A stretch of DNA of 64,000 nucleotides from Nereocystis luetkeana (GCA_031213475.1 JARUPZ010000011.1:6819622-6883621), one strand, 5' to 3'; positions 24,011-35,129 are shown, numbered from the stretch's first letter. Program-made: numbers and translations. The notes: generated by a model not told the origin, from the letters alone.

Positions 24011-27000
24011 GCGGGGGGGGGGGGGGGGGGGGGGGGGGCAGAGGGGGGGGCAGAGGGGGGCGAGCTGTGAATGCTTAGGGCGTGGAGAGTTGGTGCGCTG
24101 GTTGATAGGGCATGTTTGTGTTGGTGTTGTTGATGCGTCCGTGGTGGTTTCGGTTTCCTTCAGAGGGGGGGGGTTGTGGTGTGCTCGATGGTGTTCGTGG
24201 TGGTGCTGCCGTGGGCGATGGTGTGGGTTGGCCGTTTCGGTGGTGGTGCTGGGTGTTGTTGGTGTGTTGGCGTGTTGTTGGTGCCTGCTGTTGCTGTTCG
24301 TGTGGGTGTTGGTGTTGTTGGTGCTGTTGCTGTTCGTGTGGGGGGGCGCAAGGGCTCCAAATGGCACCTTGCGCTAAGGGTGGGGGGCGCGGCGGGACCC
24401 GCAGCTTTGACTCGACACGCAGTAAGAAACGATGAAGCCATCCGAGTTGCCAGTTTTTTTATCTTCTAGTTGCGTTGTAGAGCCTGGGCGTACACAGGGT
24501 GATGGGCAACGTTTGAACGCATCCGATACGTACGTCATGTTGCCCATTTTGTGTTGATTCTGCTCCGCGTGCTGCTGCTGATGATGATGATGATGATGAT
24601 GATGATGAGGCTGATACCGCCGCTTGTTGTAGATGACCAAAGAGATGTCCGTCCCCTACGGCTGTGGATGATATTAATATATCCCCCCCCACCCGCTGCC
24701 TTCTCGTGTTTTTGCTTGTCTTTTAATGTACGATCCTTGCTTTTTCAACGTGCACCTTTTTTGTTTGTTTGCTTGTTTATTGTTTTCTTCAGGCGTCGCT
24801 CTCGGGGGGCAAGGCCATCCGTCGGTTGAACGTGTTCCGTCGGTTCTATAAAATGGTGAGAAGGGTTAATGCCAATTAGGAGGCCGGTATTTCGGGACCG
24901 CGTCAAGACCTCTTTCGGCCTTGATAGATGGCTCTGGGCGAATATAAGGACCGATTCGTCTTCAGATTAAAGTCTAGAGGCTCCTCATATTTTTGCGCCC
25001 CGAGAGTGGTACTAATTGAGGTGCAGGGGGAGGTCAGTCAAGGGTTCCGTCAAGGCGGTCAAACGGCTGTCTCTTCGCCACATTTGGTCTTAGTATAGTG
25101 ACTTTAGTGTAGAGGGGCGGTCAGGCAAGGGGTCCGCCAAGACGGTCAAACCGCGGTGTCTTTTGAGGGTTGCTTACCACGTATCCGAAATAATGGTTGA
25201 CACAAACTGCGTACGAGACGAGTAGTAACTAGCCCTCACCCTATGCCTAAGCCAATCAGAGCAACCCCTAATCCTGACCCAAGGCCAATCAGACCGATTC
25301 TCGAATATGTGGTGGGCTCTACTGGTCTCTGCGGTCGTAATGTACTCGTTTTAGTGTAGTGCAGAGACGGTCAATCAATGGGTCCGTCGAAGCGGTCACA
25401 TTCGCGGTCCGTTTTACCCATAATATACTGTTTTTAGTACAGGGGGGCGGTCAGTCAAGGAGGTAGAAAACCGCGCGCCCTGTTTGCGTGGTTCCAGTTG
25501 TTTTCAGCTGCTGTCTGCGGCTTTTGGCCAATGTGCGATAGAGCCGTTTCGGCAAATGTGTCGGTTCCATTGTTGTTGTTGGTTGTGTGTTGCTGCTGTT
25601 GGATGTTTGTTGGTGGGTGATGATGGTGATGGTGATGGCGTTGTTGTTTTTCTCTCACTGAAATCGGTGTAGAGCACACCCACCCCTGCCTCCCATGGGC
25701 ATCTTTTAAGCCCTTTTTACGACTGCACTGTTTGCACTGTACAGAACACATAGTTCACGCTCACTCCCCCGAGTCGTTTTTCCCCCCTGAACGGGAGCGC
25801 GGGCCTTAAGGAGATTTGAGTTTTCCTTCAACCCTCTTGGAAACTTCAGCGGGAAATTTGAGTTGACGAATAAACGTGACGATTGCGGCAGTAGCATTGG
25901 CCACTGGGTGAGATGGGGATGATACTGTACGAATTGGTGTCCCGAGTAACAATGGTTGGAAGGAGTCGCACGGTACGGTACGGCACGGCAAGGCACGGAG
26001 GCACTGTTGACCCTCCCTACCCCTACTGACGGGCGCTCACCTAAATGGTGGGCAACACCAGAAGGATCGTTGTTTTGGTCATCTCCGAGTCCCAATGGTG
26101 TGACGTGGCATCACATACGTACGTATCGCGGGGGGACATGCTGTATTAATAGTAATCAGAACCTTTTTTTCTTCCTGAGAATGTTGGAACATACAAGTTT
26201 TTGCGGATATGATCGGTCCCTGATTACTCAAAAGGTCTCCCGCAATGCTGTAGTGCCGTGACCTTGGATACGTCGAACATATGAGAGAGATCATCTACAG
26301 ATCGTCTACAAATCGTCTACCAGGTACAGATCAGATAGATCATCGTCTTGGTCCTAACCTGCCGTCATGAGATTTTGTGCAGGATCTGTACAGTACAGAT
26401 GACAAGATGCAACCCAGGAAATACCTTGTCCTACATCTTGCGGGCAGTACGGCTCCCCCCCGCCCGGGAGCATGAGCTTATATATTTATAGGCATCGTTA
26501 CGTGCAGAGCAGGAGTCTTTGTTTTCCCTGCAAGATATACAGGTAGATGAAGAAGCGGGAATCGATCGTATCCCCCAGGTGTGCAAGAAGGTTGTAATAT
26601 AGGTTGGTTAAGATCGCACTCGTTTTTTCTTTCTTTCTNNNNNNNNNNNNNNNNNNNNNNNNNNNNNNNNNNNNNNNNNNNNNNNNNNNNNNNNNNNNNN
26701 NNNNNNNNNNNNNNNNNNNNNNNNNNNNNNNNNNNNNNAATTTCGAGTCCAAATTTCGAGTCCAAATTTGCGGTAGTTCGCGAGATACGACCTTCGGATG
26801 GTTTATCCATTTTTCGGCTAGCCCAGCAGCTCGTACAGATCGTTGGTGGTTTCCCCGTTCATGGTTCTAGATATTTTAGGGCTGATGTATCACTGATCTG
26901 TAGGATCTGTGGGTAGCTCACGCTGCTATGAATAACTTTTTCTTTCACATCGTCAATAGATGACCACCTACAGGTCGACGCGCCCAAGCGCCAGTAGCAA

Positions 27001-28383
27001 CATCAGCCTGTCTGTTCTGATGTTGAAACGGGAGCTGTAGGTTGAATTGACACACGACACGGGAACGTTGAGGTGGGGTGATCTTGAAATTATCTTTACC
27101 AATCCACCAAAGGATATAAAAAAAAAGAAGAAAAAAGTACGGATCGCTTCCCCTTCATGGTCTAGATTTTTCAGGGGCAGATATAATATTCTATCCGGAT
27201 GGTCTGCGAGTACCTACATAGCCCACGCTGCCCAGGTGAGAGCCGTACAATCGGCACGGTCTACAGGACGCGTTCCCTGGGATGGATCTGTACTTTTCCA
27301 CAGATCCTGCTCGACACCTCATGACGGCAGGTTGGGATATCGAGATGATCTGTTGATGATCTGTAGATGAGATGTAGTTCTATCTGAGCTATGTGTCCGA
27401 CTCGTGAACCCCTTTTACCGCCACTCTGTCCCACATAGCCAGACGCCTAGCGCTGATTCCAAGTGACCTGTAAGTCCTGAGGGGGTTTCATAAAGTGAAA
27501 ATTGTCAGCCCTTTTACTGTAGAACTGCAACTGCAGAGCCCCGTTTTGGGGGGGGACATATGTATGCCTTGGTAACCTAGGAAACCAAAAAAAAGGCGGG
27601 GACGCGAGAGATGCGTCCCCGGGGTTGGACAAAGAAGGCCAAGCAAAAAAAAACAAAAAAACAAAAAAGACGACGACGACGACAAGGAGCGTCCGCTTAG
27701 GATGCAGAAAATGAAGAAAAATACATAATAGGACCGAATAGTACTATTACGGGGGGGGCATAGTTAACAGGACCAAATTTTGTTAGTAGAAATGGTTAAA
27801 TATATAGGTTTTTATGTATACCACAGGTCCTATTAACTATGGTCCCTCGTAGTACTACGACAACAACAGCAACAAGACGAGGTGCCGCATTGATTGTACC
27901 GGCGCATCGACGCGCAGGCCGTATAGCACTAGCAGCAGCGGTAGAGAGGCCTGCCTTATCGATCCGAAAGCTCTATTGCGGGGGTCCATATTAAATACCA
28001 GGTAGGACTTACGGTACACACAAAAACCTATATATTTTGATTTTTTTTACCAACAATATTCGGTCCTATTTACTATGGTCCCCCTTAATAAACGAGGTTG
28101 GTACGAGCTATAGCGGCGACAGAATTGCTTGCGTGTTACGCGTACAGTATGTTTCTGTGAAGAGCCGTAGCGGGGAGGGGGGAGGGGGGAGCCTGCCGTG
28201 TGTCCCCGGATCTGAGTTTACAAGTATTGATGGGAGGAAGAGAGAAAAGAAGGGCGTCTTGTATTTATTTTTTTTGGAGAAGGGGTGGGCCCTCTCTTCT
28301 CTGGTAGACTCGCGTCAAATTGCGCCTTTTTACCCAACACGCTGTGCACTCACTCTCTAACAGGCGGTCGGTTATGTTCGTTC

Positions 28384-28421
<38 letters not shown>

Positions 28422-28883
28422 AAAGTAAACAAACCCCACACAACTCGGCGGGGCTCGAAACCCTCTGACCTTCTTCGGCCTTGGTCGCTTTTCGAGGCAA
28501 GCCACTGCTTTCCGGGGGGGGGGGGGCATAGTAAATAGGACCTACTGTAGGGTACACACACACAAAAAACCTACCAGGTACCATTATCTATTTTCCCTAT
28601 GTTTACTGTTAGTAACAATATTTGGTCCTATTCACTATGGTTCCCCTTTATAGACCACCGGGATCGACCGGCCTACATACGTTGGAGTAAATGCTTATTT
28701 CGTGTTTTCTCCTTGTGTGTGTGTGTGTGGGTGTGTGTGTGTGTGTTTTTTTTGTATCGCACCCTGGTCGCTACCTCTTTGCCGACGTTCCAGCGGGGGG
28801 TGAACAGCGGCGACGAGGAGGAGGCGGAGGATGTGGAACTCCAGGCGCTGCGTCGAGCGGAGGGCAGCAGACCCGGCCTTTGA
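17416..28883 (+). CDS. GPR107/GPR108-type Golgi seven-transmembrane (GOST/LU7TM) protein, incomplete gene model
   Basis: Exons found, all phase 0: 17416-17616 (67 aa), 20578-21051 (158), 22798-23055 (86), 23741-23893 (51), 24793-24855 (21), and a probable last exon 28794-28883 ending in TGA. Exon 1 has a signal peptide (VVRSAFVVALGSLACLAP) and the family start IHNLSISKDTRRVFQIESFG. Exon 2 carries QKGLYVLLYC, a Gly-rich insertion, then YLSAGSEALPRLFLLMFALF, the family's LSAG-x-x-LP lead into TM1. Exon 3 holds HHMMTVLLVFKTLSMLF (TM2) and GSGWSLIKPFL-DKK (TM3). Exons 3-4 join as VVVLSLQ|VLNNVAQIILEE (TM4), followed by VDIVCCCFILVPIIWSIR (TM5). Exon 5 is LNVFRRFYKM. These match GPR107 almost block by block. 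Exons for TM6-TM7 and part of the luminal domain between exons 1 and 2 were not found. The last exon is acidic (NSGDEEEAEDVELQAL), as in family C-termini. These proteins act in Golgi/trans-Golgi trafficking. Confidence 0.88.
18219..18376. mobile_element. Mariner-like MITE M1, copy 1 (decayed)
   Basis: Family description: a 105-125 bp near-palindrome, flanked by TA, with ends TTACGGGGGACCATAG / CTATGGTCCCCCGTAA and inner GGACCAAATATTGTTA / ACCATAGGTCC blocks. It has no coding capacity. TA flanks and 16-bp ends suggest Tc1/mariner mobilisation (inference). This copy is enlarged by small insertions. Confidence 0.6.
18560..18700 (-). repeat. Dispersed repeat R5 (GTCTACGGCCATA type), copy
   Basis: Shares CTCGCCCAAGACCTCAGG, CGCGCTTGGTGCAAGC, AACCCGACGTGCTCCGTCCC and GTCTATGGTCATACGACTAC with 42437-42606 and, inverted, with 30010-30140 and 30395-30515. 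Other partial copies are at 1-70 and 21150-21185. Confidence 0.65.
19516..19623. mobile_element. Mariner-like MITE M1, copy 2
   Basis: Well-preserved palindrome from TATTACGGGGGACCATAG to CTATAGTCCCCCGTAAC, in intron 1 of the GPR107-type gene. Confidence 0.85.
19752..19932 (+). repeat. 34-bp tandem repeat, five units
   Basis: Five imperfect units of ACCTACTGATATTATCTGAC plus CAACTCACACCC run head to tail. The units drift gradually, indicating an older array. It is intronic. Confidence 0.9.
20291..20385. mobile_element. Mariner-like MITE M1, copy 3
   Basis: A 95-bp copy with ends TATTACGGGAGACCATAG and ATGGTCCCCCGTAATA and a slightly shortened centre. It lies 192 bp before exon 2 of the GPR107-type gene. 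Confidence 0.85.
21735..21883. mobile_element. SINE-tail fragment joined to MITE M1 copy 4
   Basis: 21735-21774 (GCCTGCTATGTGTCTCACGG, ATCTGAGTTACGAC) matches the 3' region of the tRNA-headed SINE at 46326-46683. The MITE at 21775-21883 follows directly (TATTACGGGGGACCATAG to ATGGTCCGCCGTAATA). The same junction occurs at 32516-32700. Confidence 0.7.
22499..22758 (+). repeat. GCT-rich microsatellite/minisatellite
   Basis: About 260 bp of CTGCTGCTACTGCTGC-type triplets with higher-order units (TTGGCTACTGCTGCGGCTAC) sits 40 bp before exon 3 of the GPR107-type gene. In the exon's frame it would encode Leu/Ala runs, but a splice acceptor follows it, so I treat it as intronic. Confidence 0.9.
23899..24062 (+). 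repeat. Near-pure poly(G) tract, about 160 bp
   Basis: Almost uninterrupted G with scattered A or C, starting 6 bp after the exon 4 donor (GAT|GTGAGTC) of the GPR107-type gene. G-quadruplex and R-loop formation is expected on general grounds. Its true length is uncertain because sequencing and assembly handle such tracts badly. Confidence 0.9.
25022..25470 (+). repeat. Diverged interspersed repeat units (GGTCAGTCAAGGGGTCCGTC type)
   Basis: Units near 25025-25075, 25115-25165, 25365-25420 and 25445-25465 share AGGGGCGGTCAGTCAAGG, GGTCCGTCAAGGCGGTCAAA and CGCGGTGTCT. Spacing is irregular. They lie in the intron after exon 5 of the GPR107-type gene and show no coding sense. Confidence 0.6.
26639..26738. 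other. Assembly gap (100 N)
   Basis: Exactly 100 N, the conventional placeholder for a gap of unknown size. It lies in the interval (24856-28793) where the missing TM6-TM7 exons of the GPR107-type gene should be. Confidence 1.
27745..27854. mobile_element. Mariner-like MITE M1, copy 5
   Basis: TATTACGGGGGGGGCATAG to CTATGGTCCCTCGTAGTA, with inner ATATATAGGTTTTTATG. A second copy (27974-28090) follows within 120 bp. Confidence 0.85.
27974..28090. mobile_element. Mariner-like MITE M1, copy 6
   Basis: Ends TATTGCGGGGGTCCATA and CTATGGTCCCCCTTAATA. The left half has a small ACCAGGTA insertion. Confidence 0.8.
28384..28421 (+). repeat. (CAA)n microsatellite
   Basis: About twelve CAA triplets. 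They lie just after SINE-like sequence (28185-28350), so they may be that copy's tail. Confidence 0.95.
28510..28652. mobile_element. Mariner-like MITE M1, copy 7 (enlarged)
   Basis: Left end degraded to TCCGGGGGGGGGGGGCATAG; right end CTATGGTTCCCCTTTATA. The core is expanded by (CA)n and CTACCAGGTACC sequence. It sits about 140 bp before the last exon of the GPR107-type gene. Confidence 0.75.
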
Positions 28884-28913
28884 ACCACCACCTACTATAT
28901 TCAACTTAATTCG

Positions 28914-29075
28914 GATGGGCTGGGCTGGGCTGGGATGAGATGGGATGGGCTGGGATGAGATGAGATGGGATGGGATAGGATGGGATGCGATGCGATAGGG
29001 ATAGGGATAGGGTGAGATGGGAAGAGATGGGATGGGATGGGATGGGATGGAAAGGGAAGGGATGAGATGGGGAAC
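28914..29075 (+). repeat. (GGGAT/GGGCT)n minisatellite
   Basis: About 160 bp of GATGGGCTGGGCTGGGATGA-type pentamers begins 30 bp after the presumed stop codon of the GPR107-type gene. It is probably in the 3' UTR or just downstream. Confidence 0.9.
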
Positions 29076-29994
29076 GTAGAAAGTCTCCCGGCTCCCTCTC
29101 ACCCCCCCCCCTCCCGTACCCCCCCCCCCCCCCCCCCCCCCCCTCCTGACGCAAGGCACGATAACCACATGATTGTTTCGTGCTCTCTTCCTTCGCTTTT
29201 TTTCCTGTGGGGGGGCTCTCCGTGATATTTCCTGGGATTGTAACTGCCGTCAAGGAGTCTCGAAGGCCTTGCTTGGGCTCTGCTTATACGGGTTTTTCTG
29301 TGCAAGTTTGTCGTTTTCTGTGCGAGTCTGGGGTTCCCCATGTATCGCAGAGCAACGTTGACCGGGGAGGATTGCAACAAGAAAGACGGGTTGTTCTGGA
29401 GGGCTCTCTGGTTTAGTGAAGGTTCCCCATGAAAGGAGGGGGGGAGGGAGGGGGTTCCTATCCCATGTTGATGTTGATGGTGATGACGGTGGTGGTGGTG
29501 GTGGTGGTGGTGGTGATGATGGCATCACTGGGCGCCGGTGACGGCATTTTCATGCTCGAAGGAAGAACGGAAAAAAGGGGGGGGGGGGGGGGCTGGTACT
29601 TTTTATTACGTGCAGCGGTGGCGACAGCAGCTACAGCAGCAGTGGGCTCCCTCGACGAGTAGTACCTTGTGAGATGGCTTGGCGCGGAGTAGGGGTATAC
29701 ACCGCCGGCCGCCGCTATTATAGTGCCGGATGCCGCGATAATGCCGGTGCTGTTGTTGACTGGCGCATACATGCCGGCACTATAGGCACTATAGAGAGAC
29801 CGGCACTACTGCTGTGGCCGAAAATGGTGGTAGGGTGGGGAAAGGGGTGTGGGGGGGGGTTGGGGAGAAAAAGATAATTTCCTTCGTCTGAGAGAAGAGG
29901 GGTGTTATTTTGAGGTAGGAAGGGAGGAATGAAGAGTGTGTTTTTTTTCCGTGAGGAGGGGAGGGGAGGGGAGGGGGAAGGGGGTGGGAGGAGG

Positions 29995-30520
29995 GGGGGG
30001 TGTACTCGATAGGAGAGATGTACTCGATCTCATGCATGGCCGTAGTCGTATGACCATAGACCCTCGCATCCCTACAATGCCGGGACGGAGCATGTCGGGT
30101 TTTCACCGACCAGGCAGACATTGCTTGCACCAAGCGCGAGTGGGAGGAGGGGGGGGGGGGGGAATCTTGCGGAAGGGAGGGAGGGAGGGAGGGGGGAGGA
30201 GGGGGATACTTCTGTAGGACGCGGGGAGGAGGTCATTTTGAGGAGGGAAGTAGGAAGAACACGTTTGTCTTGAGGAGAGAGGGAAGCGGGTCGACGAATG
30301 TTCTCGTATTACTAGGAGGCGGGGGTTACTGTTATTTTGAGGGGGGGGGGAACGTGTTGTTCGGCAGGGAGGGCGGCGATAGGGGGGGGGGTTGCTCGTC
30401 CTCGATAGGAGAGATGTACTCATTATCATGCATGGCCGTGGTCGTACGACCATAGACCCTCGCATCCCTACAATGCCGGGACGGAGCACGTCGGGTTTTC
30501 ACCGACCAGACAGAAGGGAG
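29995..30520 (-). repeat. Two direct copies of dispersed repeat R5
   Basis: Copies at 30000-30140 and 30395-30515 share GATGTACTC, CATGCATGGCCGTGGTCGTA, GACCATAGACCCTCGCATCC and CGGGTTTTCACCGACCAG. They are separated by G-rich filler. They are inverted relative to 18560-18700 and 42437-42606. Confidence 0.75.
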
Positions 30521-30889
30521 GGAGGGGGGGGGGGGCGGGGGAGAACGTTCTCATACTTACGAGGACGGAAATGATGCCGTTTTAGGGGAAGGGGGAGCAG
30601 CATTCTGTGAGTATATCGGAAGAGGGAGGAATGTTATTTTGACAGCGAGAGGACAAAAGTATGTTCTTACTTTTGAGGCAGGGAGGGGAGGGGGAAGATT
30701 TTTTTTTTTCTGTGGATGAATGGATATATGGGCGAGAAATAGTGTTTCGTTTTTCTTCTTTACCCATGATGTTGCTTTCTTATTTCCCCCCCCCCCTGGC
30801 CGTGCATGACGTAAGTTCACCCCCCCCCCCCCCCCCATAAGTCTGCATGCTTACACCTTCTCTCCTTCTGTCCCAAGAGGGTGTTTTCG

Positions 30890-31110
30890 TCGTGGTCTCC
30901 CCCCCCTCCCCCATATTGCATGATCGATGTCATCCGGGGGTTGGACGCCGCAGAGGCGTGAATGAATAGGGGTGGCCAGTATCGACTCTGTTTTCGTGTA
31001 TACCCCCCCCCCCCCCCATATTGCATGATCGATGCCGCCCGGGGTTTGGACGCCGCAGAGGCGTGATTGAATAGGGGTGGCCAATATCGGGTCTTGTATT
31101 TTTTTTTCCC
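30890..31110 (+). repeat. Tandem duplication, unit about 110 bp
   Basis: Two adjacent copies of a C-run, CCATATTGCATGATCGATG, GTTTGGACGCCGCAGAGGCG and GAATAGGGGTGGCCA differ at about ten positions. No coding sense is seen. Confidence 0.9.
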
Positions 31111-32515
31111 CCGTTTTTTCCCCCCCGCTAGGCCTTCTCCCCCGCCCCCCCCCCGCCTCCGTTAGCGGATGGCGCATGGTTTGAGCGAGACTCGTTCTGT
31201 TGGAGGTTATTCTATGTAGGCAGAGCGCATTCTGTTACCCAGATAGGCTGATTGGCCTCTGGACTTGACTTAGGATCGGAACGCGCGCAATAGACGTTGC
31301 CGACATGTTGCGACCCCTTTGACCTGTATGGGGTTTCCAACGCTACGGCGGTAGCGGTAGCGGTACACATGGGGGGGGGGGGGGGGAGGAAATGGGGGGG
31401 GGGGGAAGCCGCCCGCCCCTGAGCGGTTGTATGTACAGGTAGCCGTGTTGTGTTGTTGCATCCTGAAGGTATGATCTACCAGGGTATACAAGTACGCATA
31501 GTTTTGTGGGTGGAATATTAACGATTCTTACACTTTTCGAAAAGAAAAAGAAAGTGGAACTATTACGATCTTGATCGCTTCGCGACCGGACGCTGCGTAC
31601 CGTGTGTCGCGTTCTTCTGCTTGCAGTCGTGCTGGTCGTCGCTGGAGGGAAGAGGGGGTTGTTGGCTGTACCCTCCGGTTCGCAGCTTTGCTTCGCTGGA
31701 GCTTTTCGTTGCAGCTCGCTAATTGCTCTGCTGCCAAAGAGGCTGATTGTTCTGTTTTGGCAGGCTTGTGTACGAAGTAGCTTGCTTTGCTGTTCGTACG
31801 AGTGGTTTGTTCAAGTGACCTGCCGTGGTTCATCGGTACGTGTGCAGATGATTTGGCTGCTCTGTTTCAGCTGATACCGCTGCTGTGGCTGTGGTTTGAC
31901 CCGAGTTTTTCTTTTCTTTTCTTTTTCAAAACCGCGGGGCTCTTTTTTTTTTGTTCCTCCGAATTATGTCCGGATTTTTATTTCTGTTGTTATTTTTTTC
32001 CCCGGCGCGAGAGGGGAAAAAACGGCGGGAGAATACCCAACCCGCTCTTGCCCGTGTGATCTGATCGTGTCGTCGAAAATGTCGATGCTACATTGAGTCG
32101 TCGGTGCCGCACAGGATATCGAAAATGTCAATGCCGTTGAGTCCTCGGTGCACCACAGCATAGCATATCATAGCGAGACTGCTACCTTCTGCTTCACTTG
32201 TTTTGTAGTTGTTTCGTGTTTTTTGCTGGAAGAAGCGAGGTTGGTCCGAGCCCCGCCCATCGTTTTCCTCTCTCTTTTCCACTCACCGGCCTCTTCTTAC
32301 TTGAACGGGATCAATTTCACCAACAGCACAGACGGGATTGATTTCGTCTACCTTGTATGTACGTGCAGAGCCCAAAAACAATGCACCGGTCTTCGCTTTC
32401 CAAGTGACCCCACAGGTATACATACGTACCTGTTTTTGGCCGTTTTTTTTCTTCTTTTCTTTCCGCCCCCTCTCAATTCATTACAGTTCCCCATTTTTTT
32501 CTCCACCTCCTACAG

Positions 32516-32639
32516 TACTTCGGGGGACCACAGTGTAAAACAGGACCAAATATCGTTATAATAGTAAAAATAGGTGAACATATATATGTGTTTTGTTTTC
32601 GTGCACCGCAGGTCCTATGTACTATGGCCCCCCGAAATA
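32516..32639. mobile_element. Mariner-like MITE M1, copy 8
   Basis: TACTTCGGGGGACCACAG to CTATGGCCCCCCGAAATAG. It is followed directly (32643-32720) by sequence matching the SINE 3' region, inverted (GTCGTAACTCAGACCCGGGG). Confidence 0.8.
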
Positions 32640-33520
32640 GTAGTCGTAACTCAGACCCGGGGTCACAGAGAAGGCTCACCCCCCCGCGCTTCCCACCGCG
32701 GTTGGTGCCTTCTTTTTTATCGCGAGAACTTCGGACCCCATCCCATTTGTCCCATATCGTCCACTCGCGTCGACCTTTTTTTTCTTGTTTGTCCGAAGAA
32801 AACAAAACCCCCAGAAATATGGTACAAGTGCTGCCTGATCAACCAGCCGTCTACTTCGTGTTACAAGAAGAGCGGAGGGCGGCAGCACTCGAACACCATA
32901 CGTACCAGGTATATATCTTCTCGTTGTTTCGTTCAATGCGGAGTTGAGCCCCCGGTAGGTTTCTCTCTCTCTCTCTCTCCCTGTCTGTCTCTCTTGTGTG
33001 TGGCACGTGGTTGTGTGGAGGACACAACTAGGTGGGTTGGAGTCTCGGGGTCTTCACGGAACGGAGTGGAGGGACGTACTCTGGGGTGACCTTGAACTTG
33101 CGTGTAATGAGGCGGTACAGTCTACGGGAAGGAGGGGAGGGGGGGGGGGGGGGAGGGGCTGATATATCCACATCCATCCCACTGATTTTCTTCGCCCTCC
33201 TGTAGTCGTAACTCAGATCCGGGGCCACATCATACTGTGGCTGTAGCAGCCCCCCCCCCCCCCCCCCCCCCCCCCTCCCCACACCACGGTACGTGGCGGG
33301 GTGAATATTTTAAACGTGATTTAAGGGGTACATACGTGTTTCAGTCCTTTTTTTCCCTCGTCGACTTGCGTCGGATTGTTCCGATATAAGCAACACCCAC
33401 CCACACGCTAAAATAGGCGCCTCTCGACAGCAGCAGTTAGTTTGTGGATCATTCGATGAACGGAAAAAAAAAAAAAAACTGAGCACGCCCCTCGACATCA
33501 CCCCTTACATGTACTAATAC

Positions 33521-33902
33521 TATTACGGGGGACCATAGTTACTAGGACCTCTGGTATACACACAAACCTATATGTTTATTACTAACAATATTTGGTGCTA
33601 TTTATTAACTATGGACGCTTTCTACGATAGATAGAGGTATAGCACATTTATTTCCGCTTTTTTGTTTCTGAATAACGGGCCTGTGCTCAACCCCAGATAG
33701 ATAGTCGGAACGTCAATAATCTTGTTTCGAAAAATGACGTTTTGTATACTTCTTGGGCCATGGGATTTTTCATCGGGAAGCGATGTGATTTTTTCTGGGA
33801 TCTTTTTTCGGGATGAGGTAAGGAGCTCTCCTCAAGTGAGGAGCCTCGGAAAATTCAGGGTGAACCCCTACCGTAGAACGCCTCTATGGTCCCCCGTAGT
33901 AG
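33521..33902. mobile_element. Mariner-like MITE M1 copy 9, split by a T3 element
   Basis: The left part, TATTACGGGGGACCATAG to ATTAACTATGG, ends at 33614. The right end, TATGGTCCCCCGTAGTAG, resumes at 33885. TATGG is present on both sides (33610-33614 and 33885-33889), consistent with a 5-bp duplication on insertion of the element at 33615-33884. Confidence 0.8.
33615..33884 (+). mobile_element. 250-bp TIR element (family T3), copy 2, nested
   Basis: Ends ACGCTTTCTACGATAG and CCGTAGAACGCCTC. The interior is collinear with 43402-43651 (GCACATTT-TTTCCGC, GAGGAGCCTCGGAAAATT-AGGGTGAACC). It is inserted inside MITE M1 copy 9. Confidence 0.8.
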
Positions 33903-35129
33903 GAGGAGGGTTTCACGGGGGAGGCCGGCCGTTCGTTGCCTTCGTTGCACGTGTGCCGCACACACACGTGTGGTGTCCCCTCGCGTTGTGCGCTTCGGAC
34001 ACATCCCAAACTATACATGCAACTCCCAGCCAAAATGTGTACCGGGTATGGCGGTTGACGGTCAAATAACAGTATTGACCCGTCGAGGTTTTCCTCACAC
34101 ATTGTGTGTGTGTTGTTTGTTTCAGTGTGAATAATTATTTGACGGATGGCCTTGTGACAGCTGTCCTCGACGGACGTCCCTGACGGATGTCCTTGACCCC
34201 ACAGCGGCCCCGGGTGGCTGCCTTGTGCGCCCAGAATGCCGTACGTGATCGTCCTTTTTAAAGTTTTACATTTTTATTTTTGCTCAGCTCCCCGCCTCTT
34301 GGCATCGGCTGCCACCACCACGTGACCTTTCTTAGCCCCCGCTTCGGAGGCATAAACCTCTACAGTATATATACAAGACCGAGACTACTGTAAGTTAATG
34401 GAAAGGTTGCGAGGAATGGGGGGGGGGGGGGCACGGGGGGGGGGTTGCGTTTGTTCCGACAAAAAAACGCAAAATGATACCTGGTAGTGCCAACAACGAC
34501 CAGCCCGCCAAAACCTACGTAACGACCGGAAAGATGCACCGGGCTAACGACCAGCCCACGAAGACCTAACGACCCGTAAAGTAACGAAAAAAGCTTCATA
34601 CCACTATGGGCGTAAATAGAAGGAACTCTTGATACTAATATCAATGTATAGAATATCCTTATATTTACGGGCATATATGTGTAGAATACCGACAGAGTGG
34701 TACACAATATCGGACGCATGTATAGTGGTAAATAATACCGACGCGCAATTGCTTCCGACGTTACCCACTGCAGTACAATATATAGGATCCAACAGTACGG
34801 ATTAAAAAAACGCCATCCACTTCGAGAAGAAAACCACCCGCGCTGCGCCACACTTGGGATGCTGTCCTCTTTCTCCTGTCGCTTCAGTAGACTGTGGACT
34901 TGAGGTAGAACACGGCGAAAAGAACGCCTACTTCTACCACCGCCGTAGGAACGTTACAAAACCCGACGATGCGCCTGCCGTGTGGGTGCGTATGGTTTTC
35001 GTTTTTTTTGTCCAGCACGAGCGGACGACAGCGATCGGCGGCACAGGCAAGTTAGTTAAGTTGACGAGCGAAGTAGGCAGGCAGGGAGGGCAGGCAGACA
35101 GGCGCGCACAGCGGCGTATACAGGTGCAA

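Larger units (their letters stand above)
28884..34359. other. Intergenic between the convergent GPR107-type and TMEM107 genes
   Basis: Mostly simple-sequence arrays and repeats listed separately. A few short, splice-flanked plus-strand frames (32367-32415; 32799-32908, with LPDQPAVYFVLQEERRAA) and a minus-strand one (33028-33140, RLYRLITRKFKVTPEYVPP) look protein-like. They cannot be joined into a recognised gene, so I list them only as candidates. The 3' end of TMEM107 may also extend into this area. Confidence 0.35.

Noticed and set aside
23734..24367. Poly-Gly and poly-Pro frames
   Set aside because: They result from the poly(G) tract; only 23741-23893 is a real exon.
32280..32940. A plus-strand gene built from short frames (FTNSTDGIDFVYL, LPDQPAVYFVLQEERR)
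   Set aside because: Flanking AG/GT dinucleotides exist, but the exons cannot be joined in phase into any recognised protein. They could be chance frames in repeat-rich DNA.
34275..34367. Last exon of TMEM107 (minus, EVYASEAGAKKGHVVVAADA)
   Set aside because: Position and strand are suitable and it ends in a stop, but it does not resemble the TM4/C-terminus of the family and the join is not supported.
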